Shown one piece after another: positions 57,420 through 64,000 of a DNA stretch of 64,000 bases. The DNA comes from HGM04593 sp045657945 (GTDB taxonomy: Bacteria; Bacteroidota; Bacteroidia; Bacteroidales; Bacteroidaceae). The DNA lies in NCBI GenBank assembly GCA_045657945.1, contig JAZOUB010000009.1, forward strand, positions 36,363 through 100,362. Reading direction: 5' to 3'. The first letter of the stretch is position 1; each line of letters begins with the position of its first letter. Made by a program: the position numbers and the translations under genes. Below the pieces are notes generated by a model. It was not told the DNA's origin. It saw only the letters and a list, made by a program, of their open reading frames with translations, and did not search any database.

Positions 57420-59498
57420 ATGACAACCAGCAATGACAATCAGGCAGTGAACAACCCGCTTTTGGAAGCAAGCACCGCTCCATTCGGGGCAATACCATAC
57501 GACCGCATAACCCTTGCTCACTACATTCCTGCAGTGAAGGAAGCCATAGCACGCGAGGAAGCGGCACTCAACAGCATCTGCAACAGCAGTGATGCCGCCA
57601 CATTCGATAACACCATTGCCGCGCTCGACTACGCAGGCCTGTTGCTTGGCGACATCATAGGCGCATTCAACGCCGTTGCCAACGCATGCAGCAACGACGA
57701 GATTCTCGCCATTGAAGAGGAGATGCAACAGTTGTATGTCGCACACAAGAACAACATCACGCTCAACGACAAACTGTTTGCCCGCGTGAAAGCAGTATAT
57801 GAGGGCAACAACAGCAACCTCACCACCGAGCAGAAACGCCTCCTGGAGCAGACCTACAACAGCTTCGTGCGTAACGGCGCCAACCTCGAGGGCGAGGAGC
57901 GCGACGAATACCGCCGCCTCACCGAGCAACTTGCCACACTCTCGATAAAGTTCCAGGAGAACAGCATAAAGGACACCGACGCCTACACCCTTCACATTGA
58001 GAACGAGGCCGACCTCGAAGGACTCCCCGAGGATGTCATCGATGCAGCGCACAACAACGCCAAGGAGAACGGCAAGGAAGGTTGGCTCTTCACACTGCAC
58101 CGTCCAAGCTACCTGCCATTCATCACATTCTGCCGCAACCGCGAGCTTCGCAAGGAGATGTACATGGCCTACAGCACCCTGGGCGCAAAAGGCAACAACC
58201 ACGACAACTGCGCAACAGTCAAGGAGACAGTGAACTGCCGCCTGAGACTCGCCCGCCTGCTCGGCTACAACACCTACAGCGACTATGTGCTCAGCGAGCG
58301 CATGGCACAGAACACCGACGCTGTCTTTGCCATGCTGGGCAAGCTCACATGGTCCTACCTGCCGGTGGCACGCAAGGAGATGGATGAACTGACAGCATTC
58401 GCAAAGCAGTGCGAAGGCAACGACTTTGAGTTCCAGCCATGGGATTTCGCCTACTACAGCGAAAAGCTCAAGGAGGCAAAGTTTGACCTCACCGACGAGA
58501 TGGTGCGCCCCTACTTCGAACTGAACCAGGCAATATACGGAGCATTCTATCTTGCCACAAGACTCTACGGAATAACATTCAAGCAGAACCACGACATCCC
58601 CGTATTCACCCCCGATGCCAAGGTGTGGGAGGTATATGACTATGACGGGACATACCTTGCACTCCTCTACTGCGACTTCTACGCTCGCAAGAGCAAGCAC
58701 GCCGGCGCATGGATGGACAGCATAAAGCCACAGTACAAGGATGCCTGCGGAACCAACCACAGGCCCCACATCACCCTGTCGACCAACTACCGCAAGCCAA
58801 TGCCCGGCAAGCCCACACTGCTGAACCACGACGAGTTCAACACCCTGATGCACGAGTTCGGCCACTGCCTGCACGGCATCCTGTCCAATGTCACCTACCC
58901 GTCGCTCTGCAGCCCCAATGTGTTGTGGGATTTCGTGGAGATGCCATCGCAGATAATGGAGAACTTCGCAACCGAACAGGAGTTCCTGCAACACTTCGCG
59001 TTCCACCACAAGACAGGCGACAACATCCCGGCCGAGACACTGCGCAAGATCCAGGAGTCGCGCACCTTCAATGCAGGCTACCAGTGCGTGCGCCAGGCAA
59101 GACTTGGACTGCTCGACCAGTCATGGCACAACATCACCCGTCCGTTCGACGGCGATGTGCTGGAGTACGAGCACCAGGCTACCCAGGCACTCATGACACT
59201 GCCCCACATTGAGGGCACCGGCATAACAACCAACTTCGGGCACATCATGTCGGGCGGATACTCGGCAGGCTACTACAGCTACAAGTGGGCCGAGATTCTC
59301 GATGCCGACGCCTTTGCACGCTTCAAGGAAGAGGGAATCATGAACATGAAGACCGCACAGTCGTTCCGCGAGGAGATACTCGCAAAAGGCGACAGCGAGC
59401 ACCCCATGACACTCTACATGCGCTTCCGTGGCCACAAGCCACAGATTGAGCCGCTGCTCGAGCGCGACGGCATAACCACCATTTGCCCACATCTCTAA
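57420..59498 (+). CDS. dcp: M3 family metallopeptidase (peptidyl-dipeptidase Dcp-like)
   Basis: 692 residues from the ATG at 57420. The catalytic zinc motif is L-M-H-E-F-G-H-C-L-H-G (HExxH), with downstream Glu in FVEMPSQIMENF, and the M3 end SGGYSAGYYSYKWAEILDAD is conserved. The N-terminal helical channel domain is complete (TTSNDNQAVNNPLLEASTAP onward). No signal peptide, so cytosolic or periplasmic only if exported otherwise. It cuts dipeptides or small peptides during protein turnover. High-GC codon use here produces long false frames on the other strand. First gene of an apparent operon of four. Confidence 0.95.
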   Translation: MTTSNDNQAVNNPLLEASTAPFGAIPYDRITLAHYIPAVKEAIAREEAALNSICNSSDAATFDNTIAALDYAGLLLGDIIGAFNAVANACSNDEILAIEEEMQQLYVAHKNNITLNDKLFARVKAVYEGNNSNLTTEQKRLLEQTYNSFVRNGANLEGEERDEYRRLTEQLATLSIKFQENSIKDTDAYTLHIENEADLEGLPEDVIDAAHNNAKENGKEGWLFTLHRPSYLPFITFCRNRELRKEMYMAYSTLGAKGNNHDNCATVKETVNCRLRLARLLGYNTYSDYVLSERMAQNTDAVFAMLGKLTWSYLPVARKEMDELTAFAKQCEGNDFEFQPWDFAYYSEKLKEAKFDLTDEMVRPYFELNQAIYGAFYLATRLYGITFKQNHDIPVFTPDAKVWEVYDYDGTYLALLYCDFYARKSKHAGAWMDSIKPQYKDACGTNHRPHITLSTNYRKPMPGKPTLLNHDEFNTLMHEFGHCLHGILSNVTYPSLCSPNVLWDFVEMPSQIMENFATEQEFLQHFAFHHKTGDNIPAETLRKIQESRTFNAGYQCVRQARLGLLDQSWHNITRPFDGDVLEYEHQATQALMTLPHIEGTGITTNFGHIMSGGYSAGYYSYKWAEILDADAFARFKEEGIMNMKTAQSFREEILAKGDSEHPMTLYMRFRGHKPQIEPLLERDGITTICPHL

Positions 59499-59508
59499 AC
59501 CAGACACA

Positions 59509-59931
59509 ATGAACCGCATAAAAAGAACCATTAAACAGATGCTTATGCTGCTTGCCGTGACAACCATTGCCGCATGTACCAAGGGCGACGACATAAACGA
59601 GATATTCACGGGCCACACCTGGCAGCTCACATACATTGACGACGGCGGCATCAGACGCTGGCCGGCATATACCGACAAGTACATCCTGCAGTTCACACAG
59701 GCCGGCTTCAACGCCACCACTCCCGGTGGCGGCAGCATCAGCGGTCATTGGCAGGCCGACGGCAGCACACGCGCGTTCCGCTGCACCGATGTGCGTTCAA
59801 GCGGCATCGCCAACAACGACACCATAGGCCGCCTGATGCTCAAGCAGCTGAAGGAGGCCGAATCATACAACGGCGACATACACTTCCTGAAGATAATCAA
59901 GGACAAGAACCAACAAATGCAATTCCGATAA
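59509..59931 (+). CDS. small lipoprotein, possibly DUF4847-like
   Basis: 140 residues with a lipoprotein signal (MLMLLAVTTIAAC). The mature part (NEIFTGHTWQLTYIDDGGIR, YILQFTQAGFNATTPGGGSI, SGHWQADGSTRAFRCTDV) resembles META-like or DUF4847 beta-rich lipoproteins of Bacteroidetes, in which H/T-W-x-L starts the first strand. It starts 10 bases after the peptidase gene and 8 before the deaminase gene. Function unknown. Confidence 0.7.
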   Translation: MNRIKRTIKQMLMLLAVTTIAACTKGDDINEIFTGHTWQLTYIDDGGIRRWPAYTDKYILQFTQAGFNATTPGGGSISGHWQADGSTRAFRCTDVRSSGIANNDTIGRLMLKQLKEAESYNGDIHFLKIIKDKNQQMQFR

Positions 59932-59939
59932 CATACACT

Positions 59940-60389
59940 ATGGAAAACAAGGACAAGAAACAGCACGACCTCGACTTGCGCTACATGCGCATGGCAAACA
60001 TTTGGGCCGAGAACTCATACTGCCAGCGCCGCAAGGTGGGCGCGCTCATCGTCAAGGACAAGATGATAATCTCCGACGGCTACAACGGCACCCCTGCCGG
60101 CTTCGAGAACATCTGCGAGAATGACGAGGGCTTCACAAAGCCCTATGTACTGCATGCCGAGGCAAATGCCATAACCAAGATTGCCCGTTCAAACAACAAC
60201 AGCGCCGGCGCAACAATGTACGTCACAGCATCGCCCTGCATCGAGTGCGCCAAGCTCATAATACAGGCAGGCATAAAGCGCGTAGTATATGGCGAGAAAT
60301 ACCGTCTCACCGACGGCATAGACCTACTTGAAAGAGCAGGCGTAGAGGTAGTGTATCTTGAAGTCACAAACAGTGAAAACAGCAACTAA
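59940..60389 (+). CDS. dCMP deaminase family protein
   Basis: 149 residues, starting at the ATG at 59940. Cytidine/deoxycytidylate deaminase zinc signature: H-A-E-A-N-A (His and catalytic Glu), then S-P-C-I-E-C-A-K. The N-terminal YMRMANIWAENSYCQRRKVG and NGTPAGFENICE blocks fit dCMP deaminase (ComEB-type), which supplies dUMP for thymidylate synthesis. Overlaps the next gene by one base (TAATG). Confidence 0.92.
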   Translation: MENKDKKQHDLDLRYMRMANIWAENSYCQRRKVGALIVKDKMIISDGYNGTPAGFENICENDEGFTKPYVLHAEANAITKIARSNNNSAGATMYVTASPCIECAKLIIQAGIKRVVYGEKYRLTDGIDLLERAGVEVVYLEVTNSENSN

Positions 60390-62005
60390 TGAAACGCATC
60401 ACACCAATACTTGTAACCGCAACAGCCATCCTCCTGGGCTACATCCTTGGAGCAAAAAAAACAGCGGAACAGATAGATTCGCAAATAGACAGACACATAG
60501 TAGCCAAGAGCGACAACAAGCTCAACGAAGCGCTGAACCTTGTCAACAGCCTTTATGTCGAGAAACTTGAGATGGACACCCTCATAGAGAAGAGCATCCC
60601 CAAGGTACTCACCGAACTCGACCCCCACAGTGTCTATATACCACTTGAAGAGGTTGAAGCAAGCAACTCCGAGCTAGAGAGCAGTTTCAGCGGCATCGGC
60701 ATACGCTTCACGATACAGGAAGATACGATAAACATCAGCGATGTCATTCGTGGTGGCCCATCGGAGAAAGCAGGAATCCTTGCCGGCGACCGCATCATCA
60801 AGGTCAACGACACACTTTTCGTTGGCAAGGACATATGCACCAACGACAAGGCAATGAAGAAACTCAAAGGTCCAAAAGGCACATTTGTTAAGCTCGCCAT
60901 ACAACGATACGGCGAGCCCGACCTGCTCGACTTCATCATACGCCGCGACCAGATACCTGTAGAGAGCATTGAGGCCTACTACCTCATAGACAACAAATGG
61001 GGCTACATACAGATAGAACGCTTTGCCGAGGAGACATACGCCGAGTTCATACAGGCAATGATAAAACTCGCATACAGCAATGCCGAAGGCTTCATCATCG
61101 ACTTGCGCGGCAATGGCGGCGGCTATCTTGGCATAGCACTTGAGATGGCCAACCAATTCCTTAACGAAGGCGACATCATCGTGTACACCGAAGGTGCTAA
61201 CAGCGCCAAGACCATTGAGCGCGCCAACGGATACGGCATCTTCAAAGACTACCCCCTTGTCATACTCGTTGACGAGACATCGGCATCGGCAAGCGAAATA
61301 ATTGCCGGAACCATACAGGACAACGACCGTGGCACCGTCATAGGCCGCCGCTCGTTCGGCAAAGGACTGGTACAGCAACCCGTGCCACTGAGTGACGGGT
61401 CACTCATAAGGCTCACCATAGCACGCTACCACACACCATCGGGGCGCTGCATACAGAAACCCTACAACAAAGGCGACCGCGAGGAGTATGACATGGAAAT
61501 CCTGGAGCGCTACAACAGAGGCGAGATATTCTCCCAGGACAGCATACACCAGAACGAAGAACAAATCTACAAGACCAAGAATGGACGCACCGTCTATGGC
61601 GGTGGCGGCATCATGCCCGACATATTCGTTGCAGGCGACACCACTCGTGTAACCACATTTACAAACGAAGCATTCGCACGTGGTCTCATCTCACAGTTTG
61701 CCCTCAAGTACAGCAACAACAACCGCCACAACCTAGCACAGTACAACAGCCACGAGACACTTGTACAGCAACTCGAAAAAAGCGGTTACTATGACAAGTT
61801 CATTGAATTTGCCGCAAAGAAAGGCCTCACCGCCAACAGCGAAGAGATAGCAAACTCAAAGAAAATGATAACACGTTCACTCTACTCCAACACAATCTAC
61901 CAACTGCTTGGAATGTGTGAACACGTAAAATTCATAAACCTCAGTGACTCCACAGTGTTGAAGGCTGTAGAAGTACTTGAAAAAGGAGAGGCGTTCCCGG
62001 AGTAA
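60389..62005 (+). CDS. ctpA: S41 C-terminal processing peptidase
   Basis: 538 residues. An N-terminal signal or anchor (TPILVTATAILLGYILGA), a PDZ domain (about 85-175: GIGIRFTIQEDTINISDVIR, GPSEKAGILAGDRIIKVND), then the S41 core: GYIQIERFAEETYAEF, IIDLRGNGGGYLGIAL, and the Ser/Lys dyad in DETSASASEIIAGT and GRRSFGKGLVQQ. It trims proteins at their C-termini in the periplasm. An extra about 120-residue C-terminal helical domain (ARGLISQFALKYSNNN and on) is usual in the Bacteroidetes enzymes. The start codon overlaps the deaminase stop. Confidence 0.93.
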   Translation: MKRITPILVTATAILLGYILGAKKTAEQIDSQIDRHIVAKSDNKLNEALNLVNSLYVEKLEMDTLIEKSIPKVLTELDPHSVYIPLEEVEASNSELESSFSGIGIRFTIQEDTINISDVIRGGPSEKAGILAGDRIIKVNDTLFVGKDICTNDKAMKKLKGPKGTFVKLAIQRYGEPDLLDFIIRRDQIPVESIEAYYLIDNKWGYIQIERFAEETYAEFIQAMIKLAYSNAEGFIIDLRGNGGGYLGIALEMANQFLNEGDIIVYTEGANSAKTIERANGYGIFKDYPLVILVDETSASASEIIAGTIQDNDRGTVIGRRSFGKGLVQQPVPLSDGSLIRLTIARYHTPSGRCIQKPYNKGDREEYDMEILERYNRGEIFSQDSIHQNEEQIYKTKNGRTVYGGGGIMPDIFVAGDTTRVTTFTNEAFARGLISQFALKYSNNNRHNLAQYNSHETLVQQLEKSGYYDKFIEFAAKKGLTANSEEIANSKKMITRSLYSNTIYQLLGMCEHVKFINLSDSTVLKAVEVLEKGEAFPE

Positions 62006-62048
62006 ACTGGAAGGGCAAAAAGGCCTAAAAAGGCGAAAAAGGCAGCAA

Positions 62049-62168
62049 GGCAAAGAGTTCCTCCCCTCTTTGAGGTGGAGGTGGCACAGAGTGCCGGAGG
62101 GGAGCATTACTTGCGCAGGTATCAGCCATGCGCTTGCCGTCAGGCAAGCAGTTGCCCGTCGGGGCAAC
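62049..62168. repeat. 120-bp direct repeat, left copy
   Basis: Matches 63546-63665 over 120 bases with only four mismatches and no gap. Contains small hairpins (GGCAC/GTGCC, TTGCC/GGCAA). The two copies flank the DUF4143 ATPase gene. Confidence 0.9.
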
Positions 62169-62201
62169 GGAATAGGTCTTTTAGCCCTTTCGAGAGTTAA
62201 A

Positions 62202-63410
62202 CTAGAATAATTTATTTATATCAATTGAAAAGAACTCCTCAACACTTATACCGCCATCGCCAATAATAAATGAAGATTTAGGGTTGAACAAATCCTTAAA
62301 TTTCTCCAACCCCTGCGTAACTTTCTCGGCATTACTCTTAACCTCAATAGCCACAAGAGAACCCTTCTTTTGCAATATAAAATCAACCTCATCATTGCGT
62401 TCTCTCCAATAGTAAACCTCAAAACGATTGACAAACGCCTGGCTCACCAAATAAGCACCAATCGCCGATTCAAATATATGCCCCCATGCCTTGCGATCAA
62501 GAATAGCCTGTTCAAAATCAAGTGGGGTATAAACCATCTTCAAAGCATTATTGTAGACCTGAAACTTAGGTATGCTTGCGCGTCTTCTCGACATGTCCAC
62601 ACTATACTTCTGCAGGCCACAAAGCAGTCCACTGTCATTCAACAGATTCACATAACCAGCCAATGTCGAAGTATTCCCCGAATCTTGCAACGAACCCAAC
62701 ATTTTATTCAGCGACAACAAATTACCCGAATATGCAGCACCCAATTCAAATGTCTGTTTCAATAATGCCGGCTTACCAATTGGCGTATCCATCAAGATAT
62801 CCTTGTTGATGGTTGCATCAATAATTGACGACTGAATATACTGTTCAAAACGGTCTTTATCAGCAAGCAAAGCTGCAGCACCCGGATAACCACCATAAAA
62901 AACATACTGATCAAGTGTCATGCCAAAACACTCCTTCATCTCATTGTAGCTCCAATGAGTCATGCGTATCTCTTCAAACCTACCGGCCAGAGATTCAGAC
63001 AATCCCTTTTCCAGCAACACCCTGCTGCTGCCAAGGAGAAGCACTTTAATATTGCAATCATTGAAAGTATCGGCATCCCACTCCTTTTTCACAGCCTCAC
63101 TCCAATTGGCAATTTTCTGTATCTCATCAATGACAAGTATAGCACTATCCCAACCTTTGTTCTCCTTAAGACTGCGTGTAGCAGCCCAACAATTGGACAC
63201 CCATGCCGTATTTGATGCCGGAACATTATCGGCCGAGAAGAATTGGAAAGGAATGTCAATATTCTTTAAAACCTGCTTGACTACTGTCGATTTACCAATC
63301 TGACGAGCACCCATAACTACTTGAATAAATTTTCTGCCCTCTTCAAGTCTTGATTTAATCGTTTGATATTCAGCCCTTTTATACATATCATTACATTTTA
63401 CGAGATGCAT
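62202..63410 (-). CDS. AAA-family ATPase with DUF4143 domain
   Basis: 402 residues. Walker A is GARQIGKST (34-42), Walker B ILVIDEIQKI, followed by VLLLGSSRVLLEKGLSESLA, the AAA_14/DUF4143 signature; the C-terminal DUF4143 part has WRERNDEVDFILQKKGSLVA and IEVKSN, a PD-(D/E)xK-nuclease-like core. These ATPases are scattered accessory genes of uncertain role, often with toxin-antitoxin-like spread. Start is 63410 (MHLVKC) or 63386 (MYKRAEY). Flanked by 120-bp direct repeats and AT-richer than the protease gene beside it. Confidence 0.85.
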   Translation of the reverse strand: MHLVKCNDMYKRAEYQTIKSRLEEGRKFIQVVMGARQIGKSTVVKQVLKNIDIPFQFFSADNVPASNTAWVSNCWAATRSLKENKGWDSAILVIDEIQKIANWSEAVKKEWDADTFNDCNIKVLLLGSSRVLLEKGLSESLAGRFEEIRMTHWSYNEMKECFGMTLDQYVFYGGYPGAAALLADKDRFEQYIQSSIIDATINKDILMDTPIGKPALLKQTFELGAAYSGNLLSLNKMLGSLQDSGNTSTLAGYVNLLNDSGLLCGLQKYSVDMSRRRASIPKFQVYNNALKMVYTPLDFEQAILDRKAWGHIFESAIGAYLVSQAFVNRFEVYYWRERNDEVDFILQKKGSLVAIEVKSNAEKVTQGLEKFKDLFNPKSSFIIGDGGISVEEFFSIDINKLF

Positions 63411-63426
63411 TGCGTATTTTTACGCA
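63411..63426 (-). promoter_or_regulatory. operator-like palindrome in the leader of the ATPase gene
   Basis: Perfect TGCGTA(TTTT)TACGCA palindrome between the -7 box (63430-63437) and the start codon at 63410. It can act as a DNA operator or as a leader hairpin shielding the start. Confidence 0.5.
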
Positions 63427-63429
63427 GTG

Positions 63430-63437
63430 CAAATATA
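63430..63437 (-). promoter_or_regulatory. -7 box (TATATTTG) for the ATPase gene
   Basis: Exact TAnnTTTG match on the minus strand, about 20 bases before the start at 63410. Confidence 0.55.
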
Positions 63438-63545
63438 TATAAAAGATTTATTAGTACAAAATAGTGTTGCACTAATTGCATAGGTATTTAAAGCCTGAAA
63501 GGCCGAAAAAGGCCTAAAAGGGCGAAAAAGGCGAAAAGGCGAAAA

Positions 63546-63665
63546 GGCAAAGAGCTCCTCCCCTCTTTGAGGTGGAGGTGGCACGGAGTGCCGGAGGGGA
63601 GCATTACTTGCGCAGGTATCAGCCCTGCGCTTGCCGTCAGGCAAGAAGTTGCCCGTCGGGGCAAC
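63546..63665. repeat. 120-bp direct repeat, right copy
   Basis: Four mismatches to 62049-62168. Both copies are embedded in stuttering GGCxxAAAA sequence (ggcctaaaa, ggcgaaaaa) that extends the similarity beyond the 120-base core. Confidence 0.9.
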
Positions 63666-63720
63666 TAAACGGCCTTTTAGCCCTTAAAGCCCTTGTAGGC
63701 CTTTTGGGCGTTATTAAAAA

Positions 63721-63758
63721 GCAATGGCGAGGAAATTTCCTCGCCATTGCTTTTTTTT
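63721..63758 (-). terminator. terminator of the 54-residue gene (bidirectional)
   Basis: Perfect 30-base palindrome GCAATGGCGAGGAAA / TTTCCTCGCCATTGC with eight T on the right and five A on the left, which become a T-run for minus-strand transcripts. Confidence 0.8.
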
Positions 63759-63921
63759 AGTCCCACAAATTGCCCCACTGACCGCGGCTGCCGCCTGAAA
63801 GCTGACCACCGTTTGAGGTATCTACTGTCTTGTCACTGTTCATTTGAAGTGAAGCTGCGAGCATTGACTCCGCTTCAACATTTACCTCTACCATGAGAGG
63901 TGATACATAAGTCTTCTTCAT
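63757..63921 (-). CDS. 54-residue MKKxYxxP-type small protein
   Basis: Read on the minus strand from the ATG at 63921: MKKTYVSPLMVEVNVEAESM, then LAASLQMNSDKTVDTSNGGQ, then LSGGSRGQWGNLWD and TAA. It resembles a common Bacteroidales small-protein pattern, MKKxYxxPxxxVxxVxxxxxLAAS, with a helical or strand leader and a Gly/Ser-rich tail ending in Trp-rich residues. The L-A-A-S-L position looks like a processing site of a leader peptide, though no processing partner is visible. The terminator overlaps its stop codon, supporting a real gene. Confidence 0.7.
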   Translation of the reverse strand: MKKTYVSPLMVEVNVEAESMLAASLQMNSDKTVDTSNGGQLSGGSRGQWGNLWD

Positions 63922-64000
63922 ATATCGTAATTCTTTTTTTTGTTTTTGTTTAGCAAGGGCGGGCGAACCGCCCTCGCTTTCCTATTTTCTAATAAGTGAG

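Noticed and set aside
57285..59009. 574-codon open frame on the minus strand
   Set aside because: It is the antisense shadow of the M3 peptidase, whose biased codon use removes stops from the opposite strand. Its translation is Val/Cys/Leu-rich with no domain.

Overview
The window looks like chromosomal DNA of a Bacteroidales bacterium (phylum Bacteroidota), probably gut- or rumen-associated. The signs are TAnnTTTG promoter boxes with weak ribosome binding sites, AxA-Q signal peptides and lipoproteins, a type III glutamine synthetase, a serine-type sulfatase, two GH20 hexosaminidases, an M60 mucinase-like protease, T9SS-like C-terminal tails and many intergenic palindromic repeats. Genus cannot be fixed from the sequence. 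I see no rRNA, tRNA or CRISPR array.

Layout. 0-5 kb: the 3' end of a Sel1-repeat protein, a secreted protein, a TonB-receptor-like barrel and a porin-like protein. 5-14 kb, mostly minus strand: GNAT acetyltransferase, SecD-head-like lipoprotein, DUF362 lipoprotein, glutamine synthetase, a plus-strand gene with a 20-residue tandem repeat, an EamA transporter and a GH20 hexosaminidase. 14-17.4 kb: CAT-fold acyltransferase, two very small genes, an 84-bp triplicated repeat, an SDR and a ketopantoate-reductase-like protein.

17.6-30.9 kb is the outstanding part. Sixteen tightly packed plus-strand genes, visibly AT-richer than their neighbours, lie between two strong terminators. They combine (i) a type VII secretion-like core: an FtsK/EssC-type ATPase with two GYF_2 domains and three small helical-hairpin proteins carrying WxD instead of WxG; (ii) a ubiquitin-type trio: E1/ThiF-like adenylating enzyme, E2-like protein with a candidate catalytic Cys, and a membrane JAMM peptidase fused to a second, Cys-less E2-like domain; (iii) a radical SAM enzyme of the activase type; and (iv) a tail of small membrane and GYF proteins. 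Two short peptide motifs recur across the cluster: phi-x-I-x-x-x-G-x-[IV]-x-[RK], and an (L)xxKREELkkkL helix. No ubiquitin-like protein is visible. I infer a T7SS-like export or envelope machine coupled to a protein-conjugation or peptide-modification circuit.

31-38 kb: a glycan and envelope block (GH20 hexosaminidase, phosphoethanolamine-transferase-like protein, sulfatase). 38-40 kb: an AT-rich pair, a possible effector with a degenerate zincin motif and a secreted neighbour, followed by palindromic repeats. 40-48.5 kb: Tex, transketolase plus RpiB, a FadL-type porin with an operator-like inverted repeat over its promoter, and riboflavin synthase. 48.5-57 kb: M60 protease, about 1.1 kb of non-coding DNA rich in nested inverted repeats, glutamine synthetase III and NagA. 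57.4-62 kb: M3 peptidase, lipoprotein, dCMP deaminase and CtpA protease, probably one operon. 62-64 kb: an AAA/DUF4143 ATPase flanked by 120-bp direct repeats, and a 54-residue MKKxYxxP-type small protein.
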